A stretch of 64,000 nt of DNA from Otatea glauca (GCA_036346275.1 CM070720.1:10331278-10395277), one strand, 5' to 3'; shown: positions 1 to 11,252, counted from the stretch's first letter. The notes: generated by a model not told the origin, from the sequence alone. Numbers and translations are program-made.

Positions 1-55
1 TGGGACTAGTGCGGTAAACACAGTGGGTTCAAATCAGTGGATTCTGGTCCTTACA
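1..55 (+). repeat. possible relic of a chromovirus LTR 3' end
   Basis: The first 55 bases resemble, with many changes, the last 55 bases of the solo LTR that ends at 18292: both carry GGACTAGTG(C/T)GGTA, then ACACAG(T/A)GGGT, and close in a GGTCC...ACA block. The match is short and imperfect, and the rest of the LTR would lie outside the window, so this is only a suggestion. Confidence 0.3.
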
Positions 56-784
56 AAAACCCAGCCCACCTAGTAAAGCAAGTATACCTTCTCGAAGACC
101 CGCAAGATCAATGACGGAAGTGAAGCTCTCCTCCGGATCACGTGATCCCCGCCCTTCCTCACACCCACCCTCACCAAGGCACACACTGATGAGAGGAGCA
201 GCCACTACGGTGCAAGAGACAGCCATCAGGGGAAGAACCCAAGAGGAGACGGGCGTACCAAGGGAGAGGAAGGGGGCGCCCAAGGGAAGAGATGCCAGGG
301 GCGGCTGGGAGAGTAAGAGGCGCAGGGAGGGGGATTTTGCACTAGGGAGGAGGCTGGGGAAGGGCTAGGGGTGGCTGGGGAGAGGGTGGGAGAAAAAAAA
401 CAAGGGTTAAGGTGGTGTTCTCCTCACTATGGGCCAAAAAAACCAACCTCCGGCGGCCCAAAAACAGCCCACGTGGTCAAAACTGCCCGCAGAATCCAAA
501 AAATTCAGCCCAAAACAGTAAAAAATATTTGAGATATTATAATTGTCGTGAGAATTCCGCGTTCTATAATGGAGCCTTAGATATTGTTACAATACATTAC
601 TGCAGCATTCACAAGGGTAGCAACAATACCATCCATGTACCAAGACAGAGTACCAGCAAGCAAGGAAGCAACAAATGTAAAGCACTCGATAAGCTCTGTA
701 CAGTGTACATCACTCCAGCGTGAATCATACATATATTATGTCGCCTAGAATCCCCGGCCTCCCAGGCCTTCCACACCCATTTTT
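56..784. other. no recognisable gene
   Basis: Purine-rich and mixed sequence, with a G/A-rich stretch around 240-400. Short open frames exist on both strands but show no domain, no codon pattern and no splice-bounded structure that I can support. Confidence 0.5.
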
Positions 785-1894
785 TTGCGAAAAAACCCGC
801 AAGTTCGGTCGAATCACGCAGAGATCCCTCCAGAGCCCCACGTGCGTGAACAGTCAACGTCCAGTACGACCAAAACTTTGAGTAAAGGCCCTCACAGTTT
901 CACCGAATTGATTCCGTATCCTACTGTCCTCGGTCCGTTCGATCGCATCGGTGGGACGATCCGACCGTCCGCGCGCGCCGTCCATGCCCGGTGTGCGAGG
1001 AAACCCTACCTCGAGCTACCCTCTAGCCCCACGCGCCCCCTTCCTCACCCCGACCTCGCATGGCCTCTCCCTTACCTTCGCTCGCTCTCCCTCGCCCTTG
1101 CCACCTCGCCTTCCTTCGTCGTCACCCCCGCCCTCCCACGAGCTCCGCTCGCACCTCCGTTCCCCCAGCCTACGCGTTGTCGCCCTCTTGTTCCTTCCCC
1201 CCAGTCGTCGTGCCTTACTCCCCTTCCTCTCCTGATTGTCTGCTCGATTCGAGGTCGACGAGTGATTCGAGTATGGGATTCAGAAGGCGATTTGCGGATG
1301 CGGGTAGGGGAGACCGAGGGGAGCATCCATGGCCCATGAGCGAGGTATTTGAGGGCTAATAGCGGCAATATTGGCAATGGCTCTTTGCTGGTCATGGATT
1401 CGCGTCACGGACGGATTGCCTCGGTCCGAGCCCTCCATCGGTTCGCTTCTCCCCACCTCGCTCGCTCCGTCCGTTCCCTCCCGGGAAGCTACACCGTTTC
1501 CCTACGTCGTTCACCCACACCGCCTCGCCGCTCTGCCGTGTGCCCTCGCTTGCTTTCCTGGGTCACGTCCTCCGCCGCTTCTCCCGTCTCCCGCCTTGTT
1601 CGCTCCGTCGTCCCCCGTCTCGCGCCCTCCGCCGTCCCCTGTCTCGCGCCCTCCGCCGGTGCTCCCCCTTTCAGCTTCCTGTATCGCGTCCTTCTTCGCT
1701 TCTCCCCTCCCCTGCCTCGAGCGCTCCGTCGGTGCTCCCCCTTCCGACTCCGGCGTCACGCCCTTCGCCAATGCTCCGCTTCCTTGCTTCGTTCTCTCTG
1801 CCAGTTCTCCCCCTTCGTTCCACAGCTTAGGTAAGCATCGTGTTTTCCGCCTTTTCTGATTACTATGCTCGGCCCGCCGTTTTCCTCTGTGCAG
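785..1894 (+). promoter_or_regulatory. GC-rich, C/T-rich promoter or leader-like tract
   Basis: From about 910 to 1830 the sequence is strongly C/T-rich on the plus strand and dense in CpG, like the promoter, 5' leader and first exon of many grass genes. Short imperfect direct repeats (GTCTCGCGCCCTCCGCCG twice at about 1616-1662) sit inside it. An AG/GTAAGC splice-donor-like site occurs at about 1830 and a pyrimidine-rich AG acceptor at 1893-1894. Long open frames overlap on both strands, as expected of GC-rich DNA in which stop codons are rare, and none has a recognisable domain. What is seen is composition plus one plausible intron; a promoter role is inference. Confidence 0.35.
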
Positions 1895-2266
1895 GGATGC
1901 GCTGGCGACCCCTCCTCCTCCACGGCCATCGCCCGTACCCTGCCACCCCGGCGCCGTCGCTCGACTCATCCACGGCCCCCAACCACATCTCCCACACCGC
2001 AGTAGTGGCATCGCGTAAGAAGGCGTACTCCTCGGTCCGACGCAGATGATAGACCACACTCATCTTCGCCACCAAGAACTCCACCCTTCTCGCTGTGCTC
2101 TTCTACTTCGATGACCTTGCCTGCCGTTGGGTTCACCCCACCCCTCCCTCGCCGCCTGACCACGCCGCGCTCTCCGGCTACACTGCTCATGTCGCCTACC
2201 TCAATGCTTCCCTCGCTCACGCCTTGCGGATGTCTTTTTGCATGCGATTCTTGTGGCGAATCACTG
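1895..2266 (+). other. possible exon of an unidentified gene fragment
   Basis: This segment lies between a plausible acceptor (TTTTCCTCTGTGCAG, ending 1894) and a plausible donor (CACTG/GTAATT at 2267). One frame is open from about 2061 to 2266 and has protein-like, non-repetitive composition (for example FYFDDLACRWVH and AAHVAYLNASLAHALR-like wording), unlike the surrounding low-complexity frames. A different frame begins with ATG at 1897 but stops at 2049. I do not recognise the product. It may be a first or second exon of a host gene, or a captured fragment. Confidence 0.25.
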
Positions 2267-2616
2267 GTAATTAGCCTTGTCTCCCTATTTTGGTTGTTCC
2301 ATCTCTTAGATGCAATGATATCATCTAGGTTGTCGAGATATGCACAGCAAACAGGTCGAACATGTTCTCTTTGCTAGCCTTTATTAGATATGGTTTTCCT
2401 TCTTCTATACCTGTTCCATGATTTTTGGTTTTTGGCGGTGTTGCGGAAATCTATTTCTTGTTTATGCCACATGCATTTGGCCGAACCATTGATGATGTCT
2501 GCCAAAGGATTCATTCAACCTAGAAAGCTTGGCCATTGAAAAAAGAGGACTGTTTGCCTGTGTCAGAGCTACTATTATAGTTTTAAGTGATAATGCCTTC
2601 TGTTTAATTGATTCAG

Positions 2617-3154
2617 ATTCCTCATACTTTGTTGCTGAAACAAAGATGCCGTTGAAGCAACAATGCCCAGAAGAACTACAATCAGATTCAATGGACCATC
2701 ATACTGATTTGGCAAGGTATTTCATGAGCTCTCTTCTTTGGTCAGTAATTGCTTCTTGTGTTCCATTGCATGGTTAAATTGGAGAGAAATCTGTATAATT
2801 CTTATTCTTGACATGCCCACCTTGCCTTTAGAACACAATTTCCAAGCAAATGGAACTACCAAACATGTTTTCACTCTGAAGGGTGCATCCTGCATATATG
2901 CAGCAGGAAAAGATGAACATGATGGCCTCGGGGATAATAAATAAGGTCAGTTCTCTCTGGCTTTCGCAGTTCCTTACCAGTTAGACCAGTTAGAAAGTAT
3001 TGAAAAGTTTCACATTCCCTTTTTTATTTGTTGGTGTGCACAGTCAACTTGTGAAGTTATGAAAGCTAACAGAAGATGTGTGCCATCAAAGTGTGGTTCC
3101 GGCTTTTCTTTGCCAAAAGACCTTCTTTTGACCAACGACGAGGTGGCCAGCTAA
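2617..3154 (+). other. splice-bounded exon-like pieces, product unknown
   Basis: Three short stretches are flanked by good AG and GT sites: 2617-2716, 2832-2945, and from 3044 to a stop at 3152-3154. The last reads STCEVMKANRRC...LLLTNDEVAS before its stop. The reading phases of the first two do not join cleanly, so if they are exons the gene is damaged. The region lies downstream of the GC-rich tract and upstream of the xylan glucuronosyltransferase fragment, on the same strand. No family is recognised, and the pieces could also be chance. Confidence 0.2.
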
Positions 3155-4190
3155 ATCATCATAGCTGCAGCCTTTTTAGGTCAATAAATTCTATCTTCTG
3201 CTCCTTTTTCATATCCATTTCAAGATTGTATTTGATTGCTGTTGTCTTTGCTTAAGCAACTACCTATTTTGGTTCTAAAGCAACGTGGTTATTAGTACCA
3301 CCGTAATAGAGAATATGCTTTTCGCACCTGTGTTGTTTCCCCATGAAAAGCTTTCCTTGCTAGCTATTCTAGCTATGAATTGGCTTTTAAAATTTTGTGC
3401 CGAGGTATGTTCATATTGTGTGATGCGCTACAGCTCAACATGTTCATGTTGGAAAACAGGAATGGAGATAATTTTCTCCGCTCTAGGAGATCCGCCCTGT
3501 TTCTCTAAATAATTAGATAATATCATCTTCAAGAACTGAACTGATGTAGTTGAAAAAATGATGTGCATTCCATATTTTAGGTATTTTGTGGCTGCACTGG
3601 CATTTAAACAACAAGTATAAAAAATCCGAACCTGTGGTTTCTTATACTTTAGTACACCTTCAAATGTCGATTTTTATACGTCTTGCTTTTTGCTTTCAAA
3701 ATTCGAATTGATCCACACCTACATTTTACCACTTGATGCATTTACTGTAAAACATGGATTTTGTTTAAGGGGATTCTCTTTCACGGAACAAAGAGGTTGG
3801 TAACCTTAACCTGTCACGAGTTGTGAGTATTCTACCATACCATGACTTTTCTTATTTAAGCTGTTGCTTGGTTCGGATTGGGTTCTCTACGACCGTCACA
3901 TGTGTTTACATAGGCTCCTTAGTCCTCGAAAGAAAGGATGAATCCTAATCCTGTTAGGATTAATCTAGCACACCTTTCCAGATCCGCTTATATACGAACC
4001 TCAAAAACAAATTATATTTTATTCCTATTCTACAACACATGAGTTATTGTGTTAGTTTGTACTTACGAGTTTGTTTATGCTTACTCAATCAATGCCACAT
4101 ATATACGAACCTCATTTGTTTTCTAAGAATGAAGTTTGCTGAATTGGGCAGAAGTTTCAGGCACTACTTTCAGTGTGCACTGATATTGCA
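3155..4190. other. no recognisable gene
   Basis: AT-rich, intron-like or intergenic sequence. I see no domain-bearing frame and no terminal inverted repeat. Confidence 0.5.
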
Positions 4191-4288
4191 AACAATGCAA
4201 GTTTCTTCGGAACAATATTTGTCTTCAAACTTCACTTAGAACAATGCAAGTTTCTTCGGAACAAGATTTGTCTTCAAACTTCACTTAG
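4191..4288. repeat. tandem duplication, two 49-bp units
   Basis: A 49-base unit beginning AACAATGCAAGTTTCTTCGG occupies 4191-4239 and is repeated directly at 4240-4288 with a single T/G difference. The near-identity points to a recent slippage or unequal-exchange event. No function is implied. Confidence 0.9.
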
Positions 4289-4565
4289 ACGGGAAATTCA
4301 GCCGCTTACACACTGACCAAAGTAAAAAGGAAAAAAAGGTTAGCTTCCTGCATAATGAAATGAAACTAGAAAAAGGGTCTCCACTATTCTCATGGGATCA
4401 GCGCCGAAGCACTATTTAATAACTATTGAACCAACGGACCAACCTAATACAGTTGTTTATGCCAGATCCATTCTAAATTTTTCTTTACCAGAATTATTAC
4501 TTCATGTTCAAATACTTACTGAAAGGAGTTGTTATCTCTGACTGTTTCCTAAATTTCTTTTTCAG

Positions 4566-5582
4566 TGATAACATAGCTAAGAGAAGGACCCAGAAAAGCA
4601 AAAGTTTCAAAGAGGTTAAAAAATTTGATGTCTTTGTCCTAGAGAAAAGTTCTGGTTGCAAGTTCCAATCCTTGCAACTTTTGCTCCTCGCAATCATGTC
4701 CGCTGCATTCTTGACACTCCTATACACGCCATCTGTGTACGAGCGTCAATTGCAGTCCAACTCTAGGTGAGTATACCTATCGAGAGATATCTCATTACGA
4801 TATTCAATACTGCTTTTAGAATATGAGGAAACCTTAATGTCGGTTCCCACTAGATCCTTATATAGGTTGAGTTGAGATTATATACGATCAAAAACTGCCT
4901 ATCACCGTGGAGCTAATGCAATTCACATGCTTTGCAGTTTTATCAATGTTGGGTGCATATTTCATAGGACAAGCCTTGATCCACGATATGTATCTTCCAT
5001 CGATGTTTGGTGGGAGAATGTATATAGGACTATCGAAAATCTGAATGGTGGTGAACAAAAACTAAAAGTTGGACCCTTAAATTCTAATAGCACTGAGTTT
5101 GGCTCTTAGACGCAATTGCTCCCAGAAAGCAACAGTTCGATCATTAGGCTTGAGCATGCGAAGGAAAGCATTACCTGGCAGTCTCTGTATCCCGAATGGA
5201 TTGATGAGGAGGAAGAAACAGAGATACCATCTTGTCCATCACTTCTAGAGCCTAATTTTCCAAGAGGGATACACTTTGATGTTGTTGCTGTGAAGCTTCC
5301 CTGTACCCGAGTGGGGGATTGGTCAAGAGATGTTGCGCGGCTTCATTTGCAGCTGTCGCCTTCGAAATTGGCGGCGACTGCTGCGAGAGACAATCATGGG
5401 GTCCATGTGCTGTTTGTGACTGATTTTTTCCCGATTCCAAATCTCTTCTCTTGCAAGAATCTTGTGAAACATGAAGCCTTGAAGGCATTAGGGACTATAC
5501 AAGCCTAGCTTGAAGGTATTAAGGGAGAAGCTTAGGCTTCCAGTTCGATCCTGTGAACTTGCTGTTCCGCTCAAAGCAAAAG
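4566..5582 (+). pseudogene. fragment of a GUX/PGSIP-type xylan glucuronosyltransferase gene
   Basis: Family members are Golgi type II membrane proteins of GT8 that add glucuronic acid to xylan. Exon 4566-4766 encodes a basic stretch and a hydrophobic anchor followed by LYTPSVYE; it ends in phase with exon 4938-5582, the split codon AG/T joining correctly. The second exon contains DPRYVSSIDVWW, LYPEWIDEEEETE, FDVVAVKLPCTRVGDWSRD, VARLHLQLS and, in a shifted frame near its end, YKPSLKVLREKLRLP...CELAVPLKAK, all characteristic of the stem region before the GT8 domain. A TAG at 5107-5109 interrupts the frame (a TGG codon is likely ancestral) and a frameshift lies at about 5480-5510. No GT8 catalytic domain with its DxD motif is found downstream. 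It is therefore a truncated pseudogene or captured fragment rather than a working gene. Confidence 0.8.
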
Positions 5583-6358
5583 GTAGTTTGATTGCTCTCT
5601 GTAGTTTTCAATAGTTGAATTATGTGTATGGTATCATTTTCTAAAATATCATAGCAAGTCTTTCTGTATGCTTTATCATAGACATGCATGATCAACTTTT
5701 GTTAGAAGATAACATATTGTATGGTTACACCTTTTAGTTTTTCTGAATAACATTGAAATTTCTGATAATAGCCTGCAGAGATAGTTTTACATGATCATGC
5801 AAAAGAACAACAACTCTTGCTAAATATTAATTTGTATTGTTGACTGTATGTAGATTTTCAACTCTTCAAGCATGAATAATATACTGATGGTTTTTGTTTG
5901 GTCTTAGTTACTGTTTCTTTACTACCTTATACTATTGTGTTACGTTTGCCTTCAACAAATTAATTTTCTTATTCATTTTCGAGTTTTCTCAAAGTAGTAA
6001 CTTTCACATCTCTGAGATAACTATCTAGAACAATCAGTGATGTCCTGGAGCTAATATCCAGGCTTTATATTTAACTTCTTAAAATATCCTATAACATTAT
6101 GGTTTTAGGTTTGTTATCAGTATTTGTATTGCAAAGTGATATGTTAATGTGCTTACATTTCTGTACAGCGAAGAGTGCAATCCATTCTGTTTATGGAGAC
6201 GTCCACATTGCTTTCTTATTTTGTTGTGGCTAGATATCTATTGGCCTACTACTATCCAATGCAAAGCAAATCGGAGTACGGCGATGTCCTTCTGTATTAC
6301 AAGGTATTTCTCTCTCAAACACACTCATCTCTAACTGAAAAATTATTGCTCGCGTCCG
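5583..6358 (+). other. intron-like sequence with one doubtful exon
   Basis: A GT donor at 5583 closes the glucuronosyltransferase fragment. The next plausible acceptor (TTTCTGTACAG) ends at 6168, and a donor (AAG/GTATTT) follows at about 6303. The intervening 6169-6302 joins in phase but reads into a stop after about 20 codons and does not match the conserved continuation of the glucuronosyltransferase, so its status is unclear. The remainder is AT-rich with no signal I recognise. Confidence 0.35.
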
Positions 6359-6387
6359 GCGCAATGTAGTGCGCTATCCTACCTAGT
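6359..6387 (+). mobile_element. possible Helitron 3' terminus
   Basis: A small hairpin (GCGCA at 6359-6363 pairing with TGCGC at 6370-6374, six-base loop) is followed eight bases later by CTAG (6383-6386) and then a T. Plant Helitrons end in a short GC hairpin about ten bases before CTRR and insert between A and T. The position just downstream of a truncated gene fragment fits Helitron gene capture. No convincing 5' TC terminus was found, so the call is tentative. Confidence 0.3.
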
Positions 6388-6680
6388 AGGTTTAGAAGGC
6401 CGGGAAACACAGCGTAGCCTTGTTCTATAGATTTTACATCACTCCGGACAAAACTGCTGACCGGCCTGTACAGCGGCCAGGCTCGTGAGAGAAACAATTC
6501 ACACATTTGCGTCGTGCAACTGCGAGTGGCACGCCACTAAAACTCGATTCCGTAAATGCCAAGTTTTTTTTTTGTTCACGAGGGCGCCAATATTCATCGA
6601 AGTATCCAAGAGCTAGAACGGACCTTCCCCAACCCTAAGGTCAAGCACGTCATACCATAGGCACATGTGATTTGTAAATT
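6388..6680. other. no recognisable gene
   Basis: Mixed-composition DNA with a T homopolymer at about 6566. No coding or structural signal is supported. Confidence 0.5.
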
Positions 6681-6763
6681 GACTTGGGCGAATGGTGTAA
6701 AAATCTATAACATACATGTATCTCATGCACAATTACCGATCTCTATAACCATTCGCCCAAGTC
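6681..6763. repeat. 83-bp perfect-stem inverted repeat
   Basis: GACTTGGGCGAATGGT at 6681-6696 has an exact reverse complement at 6748-6763, separated by a 51-base AT-rich loop. It could be a small MITE remnant or a structured RNA. I see no clear target-site duplication, and there is no coding frame across it. Confidence 0.85.
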
Positions 6764-7719
6764 TAAAATATATTTTCTATTTTATTTCGTCACCAAAATA
6801 ATAGAGGTACCGCCTCTAGACCATAAATTAAATATTTCCCGTATAAACATTTTAACCATAGTTCAATCTGGTGTACATGATATCGATGTAAGCAAAGCTA
6901 AGCATCTACCATACGTTTACTTCAGTTTTCCACATATAATTATTTGAGCAGTGGATAAAAGTTACTAAGGTGACAATGCGGGGTAACAATTTATGAAAGT
7001 ATGGTACATGCAACAATTGCACATATCTACCAATCTCATCAATATAGCGATTTTTATCGAAAATACATGTACGCATAAGAGTTTTAAACACAACAATGAA
7101 ATATGAGGTCAACATGATCAAAGGGGTGCTTTTCTTGTTCGCTGAACTCTTGGTCGTGCTATGACTCGTTGGCGGGATTTTCAAGGACATTAGTATCTAT
7201 ACGTGAAACATCGAATAGTGCAAATAAGAGCCAAAAGAATACAATCAGTGAGAAAATCCAAATATTTTTACATATATGAAAGCTTATTATTTTAGAAAAA
7301 AAATTAGAAACAGTTTCACTTAATTTAGAGTTTACATGCAAAAGTTATAAGTATTTGAATCTAGCTCGGTTGATTTTTTTAAAAAAAAGAGAAAGTACTG
7401 TACTGTGGGTGACGTCGAAAGCGTATTTTCCCAGAATGCACTATGCTACGGGGAAGACGTACTCCTACTGAACTAAAGATGGTTTTTCTATTTTTTCAGA
7501 TCTCTTTAGCAATGGGTCCCTGTGTCAGTTTTTTATTATTTTTTATGATTTTTCTTAGATGGGTCCTACCTGTTAGTCCCACAAAACCTTTAACTTAATT
7601 TAATTACAAAACTATTAGTGGGTCCCACGTGTCATACACGCATTAGTTACTAATTACATCATTACCACTAATTATTTTCTTAACCATAATTTAATTTACT
7701 GACATGTGGACCCTAAATG
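6764..7719. other. AT-rich DNA, possibly the 3' noncoding part of the first CACTA element
   Basis: No gene is seen. The stretch 7500-7715 contains phrases such as GTGGGTCCCACGTGTCA and lies directly beyond the TNP2 remnant. It may be the transposon's downstream noncoding DNA or a separate small element. No CACTA terminus was found to the left, so the transposon's left boundary is unknown. Confidence 0.35.
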
Positions 7720-8248
7720 TCAAGAGTGAGAAAACGAGAGATCACCTGGAGTGATATCTTTTACTTTCTCTACCCGCTTCAACACTTCATCACTTGGAAA
7801 TTTTCTTGGCTTGTTCCGGTTTTCATGCATTCCATTGAATGCTTTGCTTTTCATCCATGGATGGTTATGTGGAGGGAATCGGCTGTGGCCAACATACCCA
7901 ATTTTGTGCCTCAATGACTGAGCAAGGTTCCTCATCACAAAGCACACATGCAAAGTAACCCTTTGTGCTTCGTCCGAACATAGTGCCTCATGAATTCCCC
8001 AAATAAAGGCTACACGCAAAGAAAATACATCTCCAGCATATGCATCATAAGTAGGAACACCATTCCTAAGACGAATCCTATCTTCTATCAAAGGCTGCAT
8101 ATATACGTGAAAAATATTTCCCCGGTGCTTTTGGTCTTGGAATAAGTAAAGCCATCATGTAATTTAACTGTTCCATGCACATCTATGGTGGGAAATTATA
8201 CGGTATTACTATCACTGACCACATAATATAAGAATTACTCATGGTATC
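7720..8248 (-). pseudogene. CACTA TNP2 transposase, downstream part
   Basis: Read on the minus strand from the edge of the inserted gypsy element, the frame gives MSNSYIMWSVIVIPYNFPP, then MEQLNYMMALLIPRPKAPGK, then in another frame LIEDRIRLRNGVPTYDAYAGD, FIWGIHEALCS, and finally HKIGYVGHSRFPPHNHPW with KAFNGMHENRNKPR. These follow the order of the TNP2 transposase core of plant En/Spm elements. TAG stops and a frameshift interrupt it, and it ends at a TGA at 7720-7722, short of the catalytic remainder. The upstream half of the same gene is at 22993-23937, the two halves being separated by element A. A non-functional transposase relic. Confidence 0.85.
8244..8248 (+). other. target-site duplication GTATC, left copy
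   Basis: GTATC precedes the first LTR base (8249) and is repeated exactly at 22988-22992 after the right LTR, proving that element A inserted as a unit into the TNP2 gene. Confidence 0.95.
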
Positions 8249-8909
8249 TGTTTGCACCAAAATTTGGTAAGTCTAGTCAAAATCGGCAATAAAGTCAGAC
8301 ACGTGGAAATTAACGGACAGGTTGAAAAGATTTGGAGATATTTGGTAAACAACAAGATCTTTAAGGAATAATAAATGTCCGAGATAAGGTCGATACGGAT
8401 CAGGACTTGAAACGTGTTGTAAGAGGACACGATCGGCAGACGGGTATAAAAGAAGGGTCGAAGCAAACTGCTAAAGGATCAAAGTCAACACAATCAACTA
8501 GCCTTTATTTTCTTACCTTTTCCGTCGACTAGGAGTAGTTTCTGTAATTTAGCCTTCTTGTAATTCGATCTTGACCAATAAAGTTGCGCATCGCCGATTG
8601 TTGATCTTCTTCAAATTACGCCCTAGGTTCGATTTGTTCTGATTTTGTTGCGCATCGCCTTCTTCAGAATCGATCTACCTTTATCTTCTGATTAGCCTTA
8701 ATCGGCTAATTAGACTTATCCTGTTACTTTGATCTTGATCGGCTTCAAGCTGATTGAGTATAAGCCGATTGATCTTCGCGATCGGCTTTGTGTAAATTTT
8801 ATATTTTTACCTTGTCGATTACATGTCAAATCAACTGGCACGCTCTGAACCCGCTGTTCGTCTGGTGTGCTGTTGTTAGAAACTCTATCTCAAGTTTTTG
8901 ACGCCAACA
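8249..8909 (+). repeat. element A 5' LTR
   Basis: 661 bp, starting TGTTTGCACC and ending GACGCCAACA. It contains a TATA box (8445-8450) and an AATAAA signal (8577-8582). The partner LTR is at 22330-22987. Confidence 0.95.
8445..8450 (+). promoter_or_regulatory. TATA box of element A 5' LTR
   Basis: GGGTATAAAAGAAGG lies about 200 bp into the LTR and is conserved in the right LTR at 22523-22528, as expected for the core promoter of the genomic transcript. AATAAA follows 127 bp downstream. Confidence 0.75.
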
Positions 8910-8915
8910 CACTCT

Positions 8916-8934
8916 TGGCACGCTCGGTGGGACC
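8916..8934 (+). promoter_or_regulatory. putative primer-binding site region of element A
   Basis: TGGCACGCTCGGTGGGACC follows the LTR by six bases and abuts the gag ATG at 8935. A TGG-initial, GC-rich block of this kind is the usual tRNA primer site of grass Tat-type elements. I have not identified the tRNA. Confidence 0.6.
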
Positions 8935-10569
8935 ATGTCTTCATCAGGAAAGTCGATTCCGCCATCCGATCTCAACGTAGAAGCTATAATCGTTCCAACA
9001 ATGGACGATTTGACTGCAGAACAACGTCAAGAGATTGAAGATCGGAAGACTGCGTTGGAGGAGATGATGCTAAGCTGTTATCAGAAAACTAGACGTGGCG
9101 TAACTCAAAAATCCGCCCTGCCGACGGTCAACACCCTAGGAAATGCGAGTGTCATAGAACTGGTAAGCCGATATTTGCCTACTCAAGTCGAATTATCGAC
9201 TATGATTAATCAGTCTGTGCACCACGCCTTAATAAACCAATCATCGGCTCTTGTGACAACGCTTAAGCCGATGATAGCAAATAGTGTTAAAACTATAGCC
9301 CAGGAGTTAGCCTCGTCAGGTAGTCTGCTTGACCCAGTGCAAGCTCTGCCGAATTATCCTGTTTTTTCAGTAGCCCAAAATACACAGAGCACACCGGCCG
9401 ATCCTAAACCATCGGCTATAACCTCACCCCCTACCATGATGCCTACTCAGCCCACCATAATATTGCCTAGAGACCCTCGGCATAGTGGGGTGAGCCATTA
9501 CCACGCATACACCGACGCCGCTAAGTTAGACGCATCAACAAATCTGCCGCCGTCGGCTCCGTTCTATGCTTTTTCACAATCGGTTTCACAGCCGATTGGG
9601 CCTGAAAGATACACACATGAACCTACCCTGCTTAGAAATCCATGTTCGCATAGGGTAGTAACTTATTCAGAGCCTTTCGTCCCAATACCAGAACCTCAAG
9701 TCAGGCATAATAGGTATGATCAGTATACTCGTATGCCGTCGGCCCAGCAAATTGGCAACCCGAGTTTGCACTCGGGGGGCAGAATGCCAACTATGATCAA
9801 CATTATCAAGGAAATGCGGTGCCAATGGCCGATAATGCAAACTGGGCCGACCAAATCTCCGCTGTCTTAAGGGACCAATTCGCATACTGACCAAAGGGAA
9901 GGTTATCGCCATGTAAAGTCAGATCCCGATTACATAGATCGTATGCCTTACCCTCACAATTTCAGAGTCCCAGATTTTGCAAAATTCTCTGGTGATGACT
10001 CGACTACCAATCTAGAACACATCGGACGCTTTATCGCTTAATGTGGCGATAGCGACTCACCGATGGATCAAAATAAGATCGTTCCGTTGTCACTTTGCTC
10101 GGGCAGCCTTTACTTGGTTTACTTGTTTGCCTCCAAATTCGGTCCACTTATGGAACGATTTGGAAAGCCGATTCCACGAGTATTTTTTCTCAGGCAGTTT
10201 AGAACTCAGGATTTCCGACCTAAGTTCTGTTTGCTAGAGATTTGAAGAATTGGTAACTGATTACATTAAGAGGTTCAGGGAAACTAGAAACCGATGTTTT
10301 AGTGTCACATTTCCCGATAACCAGCTTGCTGATTTGGCTTTTCAAGGATTAATTCCACCACTTAGAGAGAAGTTTGGAGGTCAAGAGTTCAACGATTTAA
10401 GTCATCTGCTTCATCGTGTATCAGCTCAGGAAAGCCAATTCCCAGATAATAAAGTGTTCAAAGATAGATTTAAAAATAACGGCAATAAAGAAAAGGATAA
10501 GGTTAAAGTTAATATGGTAGATTATTGTCCGAGCGATTCTTCAGAAGACGATGAGGCAGAAATAATATA
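8935..10569 (+). pseudogene. element A gag (nucleocapsid precursor)
   Basis: The ATG at 8935 starts a 311-codon frame (MSSSGKSIPPSDLNVEAI) with the variable, Pro/Ser-rich N-terminal region usual for this group. After a frame break at about 9870 the conserved capsid domain follows in shifted frames: PHNFRVPDFAKFSGDDST, EHIGRFIA then a stop, IVPLSLCSGS...FASKFGP, and from 10250 VTDYIKRFRETRNRCFS, DNQLADLAFQGLIPPLRE and LLHRVSAQESQF. This is the Retrotrans_gag core that assembles the cytoplasmic particle. At least two frameshifts and a TAA in place of a codon between FIA and CGD make it non-functional. The related copy in element B (45478 onward) helped set the frames. Confidence 0.88.
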
Positions 10570-11225
10570 GCCGAATGGGTAAAAGGGTCTAAAAAGTCCT
10601 TATCTGTTCTTGGCTAAAGCCGACTAGAAATAAGTCGGAAGTTAAGTATACCTTTGATGTTTCCAAATGTGATCGTATTTTTGATCTATTATTACAAGAA
10701 AAGATAATACGGTTGCCCGAGGGACATGTCATACCATCGGCTGATGAAATCAAGAAATGCAGGTATTGCATGTGGCCCCATTCTTTTTCTCACAATACTA
10801 GCGATTGCAATATTTTTCGTCAACAGGTCCAGTCGGCTATTGAGGATGGTCGGCTAAAATTTGCTGATGAGCCGACCATGCAAGTTGACGCTAATCCATT
10901 CCCAATCAACTTGGTTCAATGTTCGGCTAAAGGGAAAGAGCCAATGCATGATGAGCTAAAAATGGATCGGCAAGTCAACATACATTCGAATTCAAACAGG
11001 GGCTAGACGTTGAAAATTACAATCGGCTCATTACAAATAGAAGCCGATCACGAAGGAAAAAATTCAAGAACCATTAAACCCAAGGGAAATCCTCAGGTGG
11101 GTAAATGGTATAAGGCTGAAAAATCACCATCAAGGCAATCAGCTAAAAGGCCGGGACCAACATTTTCTCAGCTGATGGAGAAATATGAAAGGATGAACAG
11201 CCGACCACGATATCCTACTCGCTAG
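10570..11225 (+). pseudogene. element A gag-protease linker with zinc-finger-like motif
   Basis: In shifting frames the region reads FDVSKCDRIFDLLLQEKIIR, then AEEIKK-like wording and CRYCMWPHSFSHNTSDCN followed by IFRQQVQSAIEDGRL. The C-x2-C...H...C spacing is the modified zinc finger characteristic of Tat-type gag-pol, thought to bind the RNA genome. Stops at 11004-11006 and 11223-11225 separate it from the protease frame. Part of the same broken polyprotein as its neighbours. Confidence 0.75.
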
Positions 11226-11252
11226 ACGAACAATTTATATCACACCGAAAAT

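Noticed and set aside
785..2060. Overlapping open frames of 95-185 codons in the C/T-rich tract
   Set aside because: Same reason: composition-driven, mutually overlapping, no recognisable motif or conserved start.
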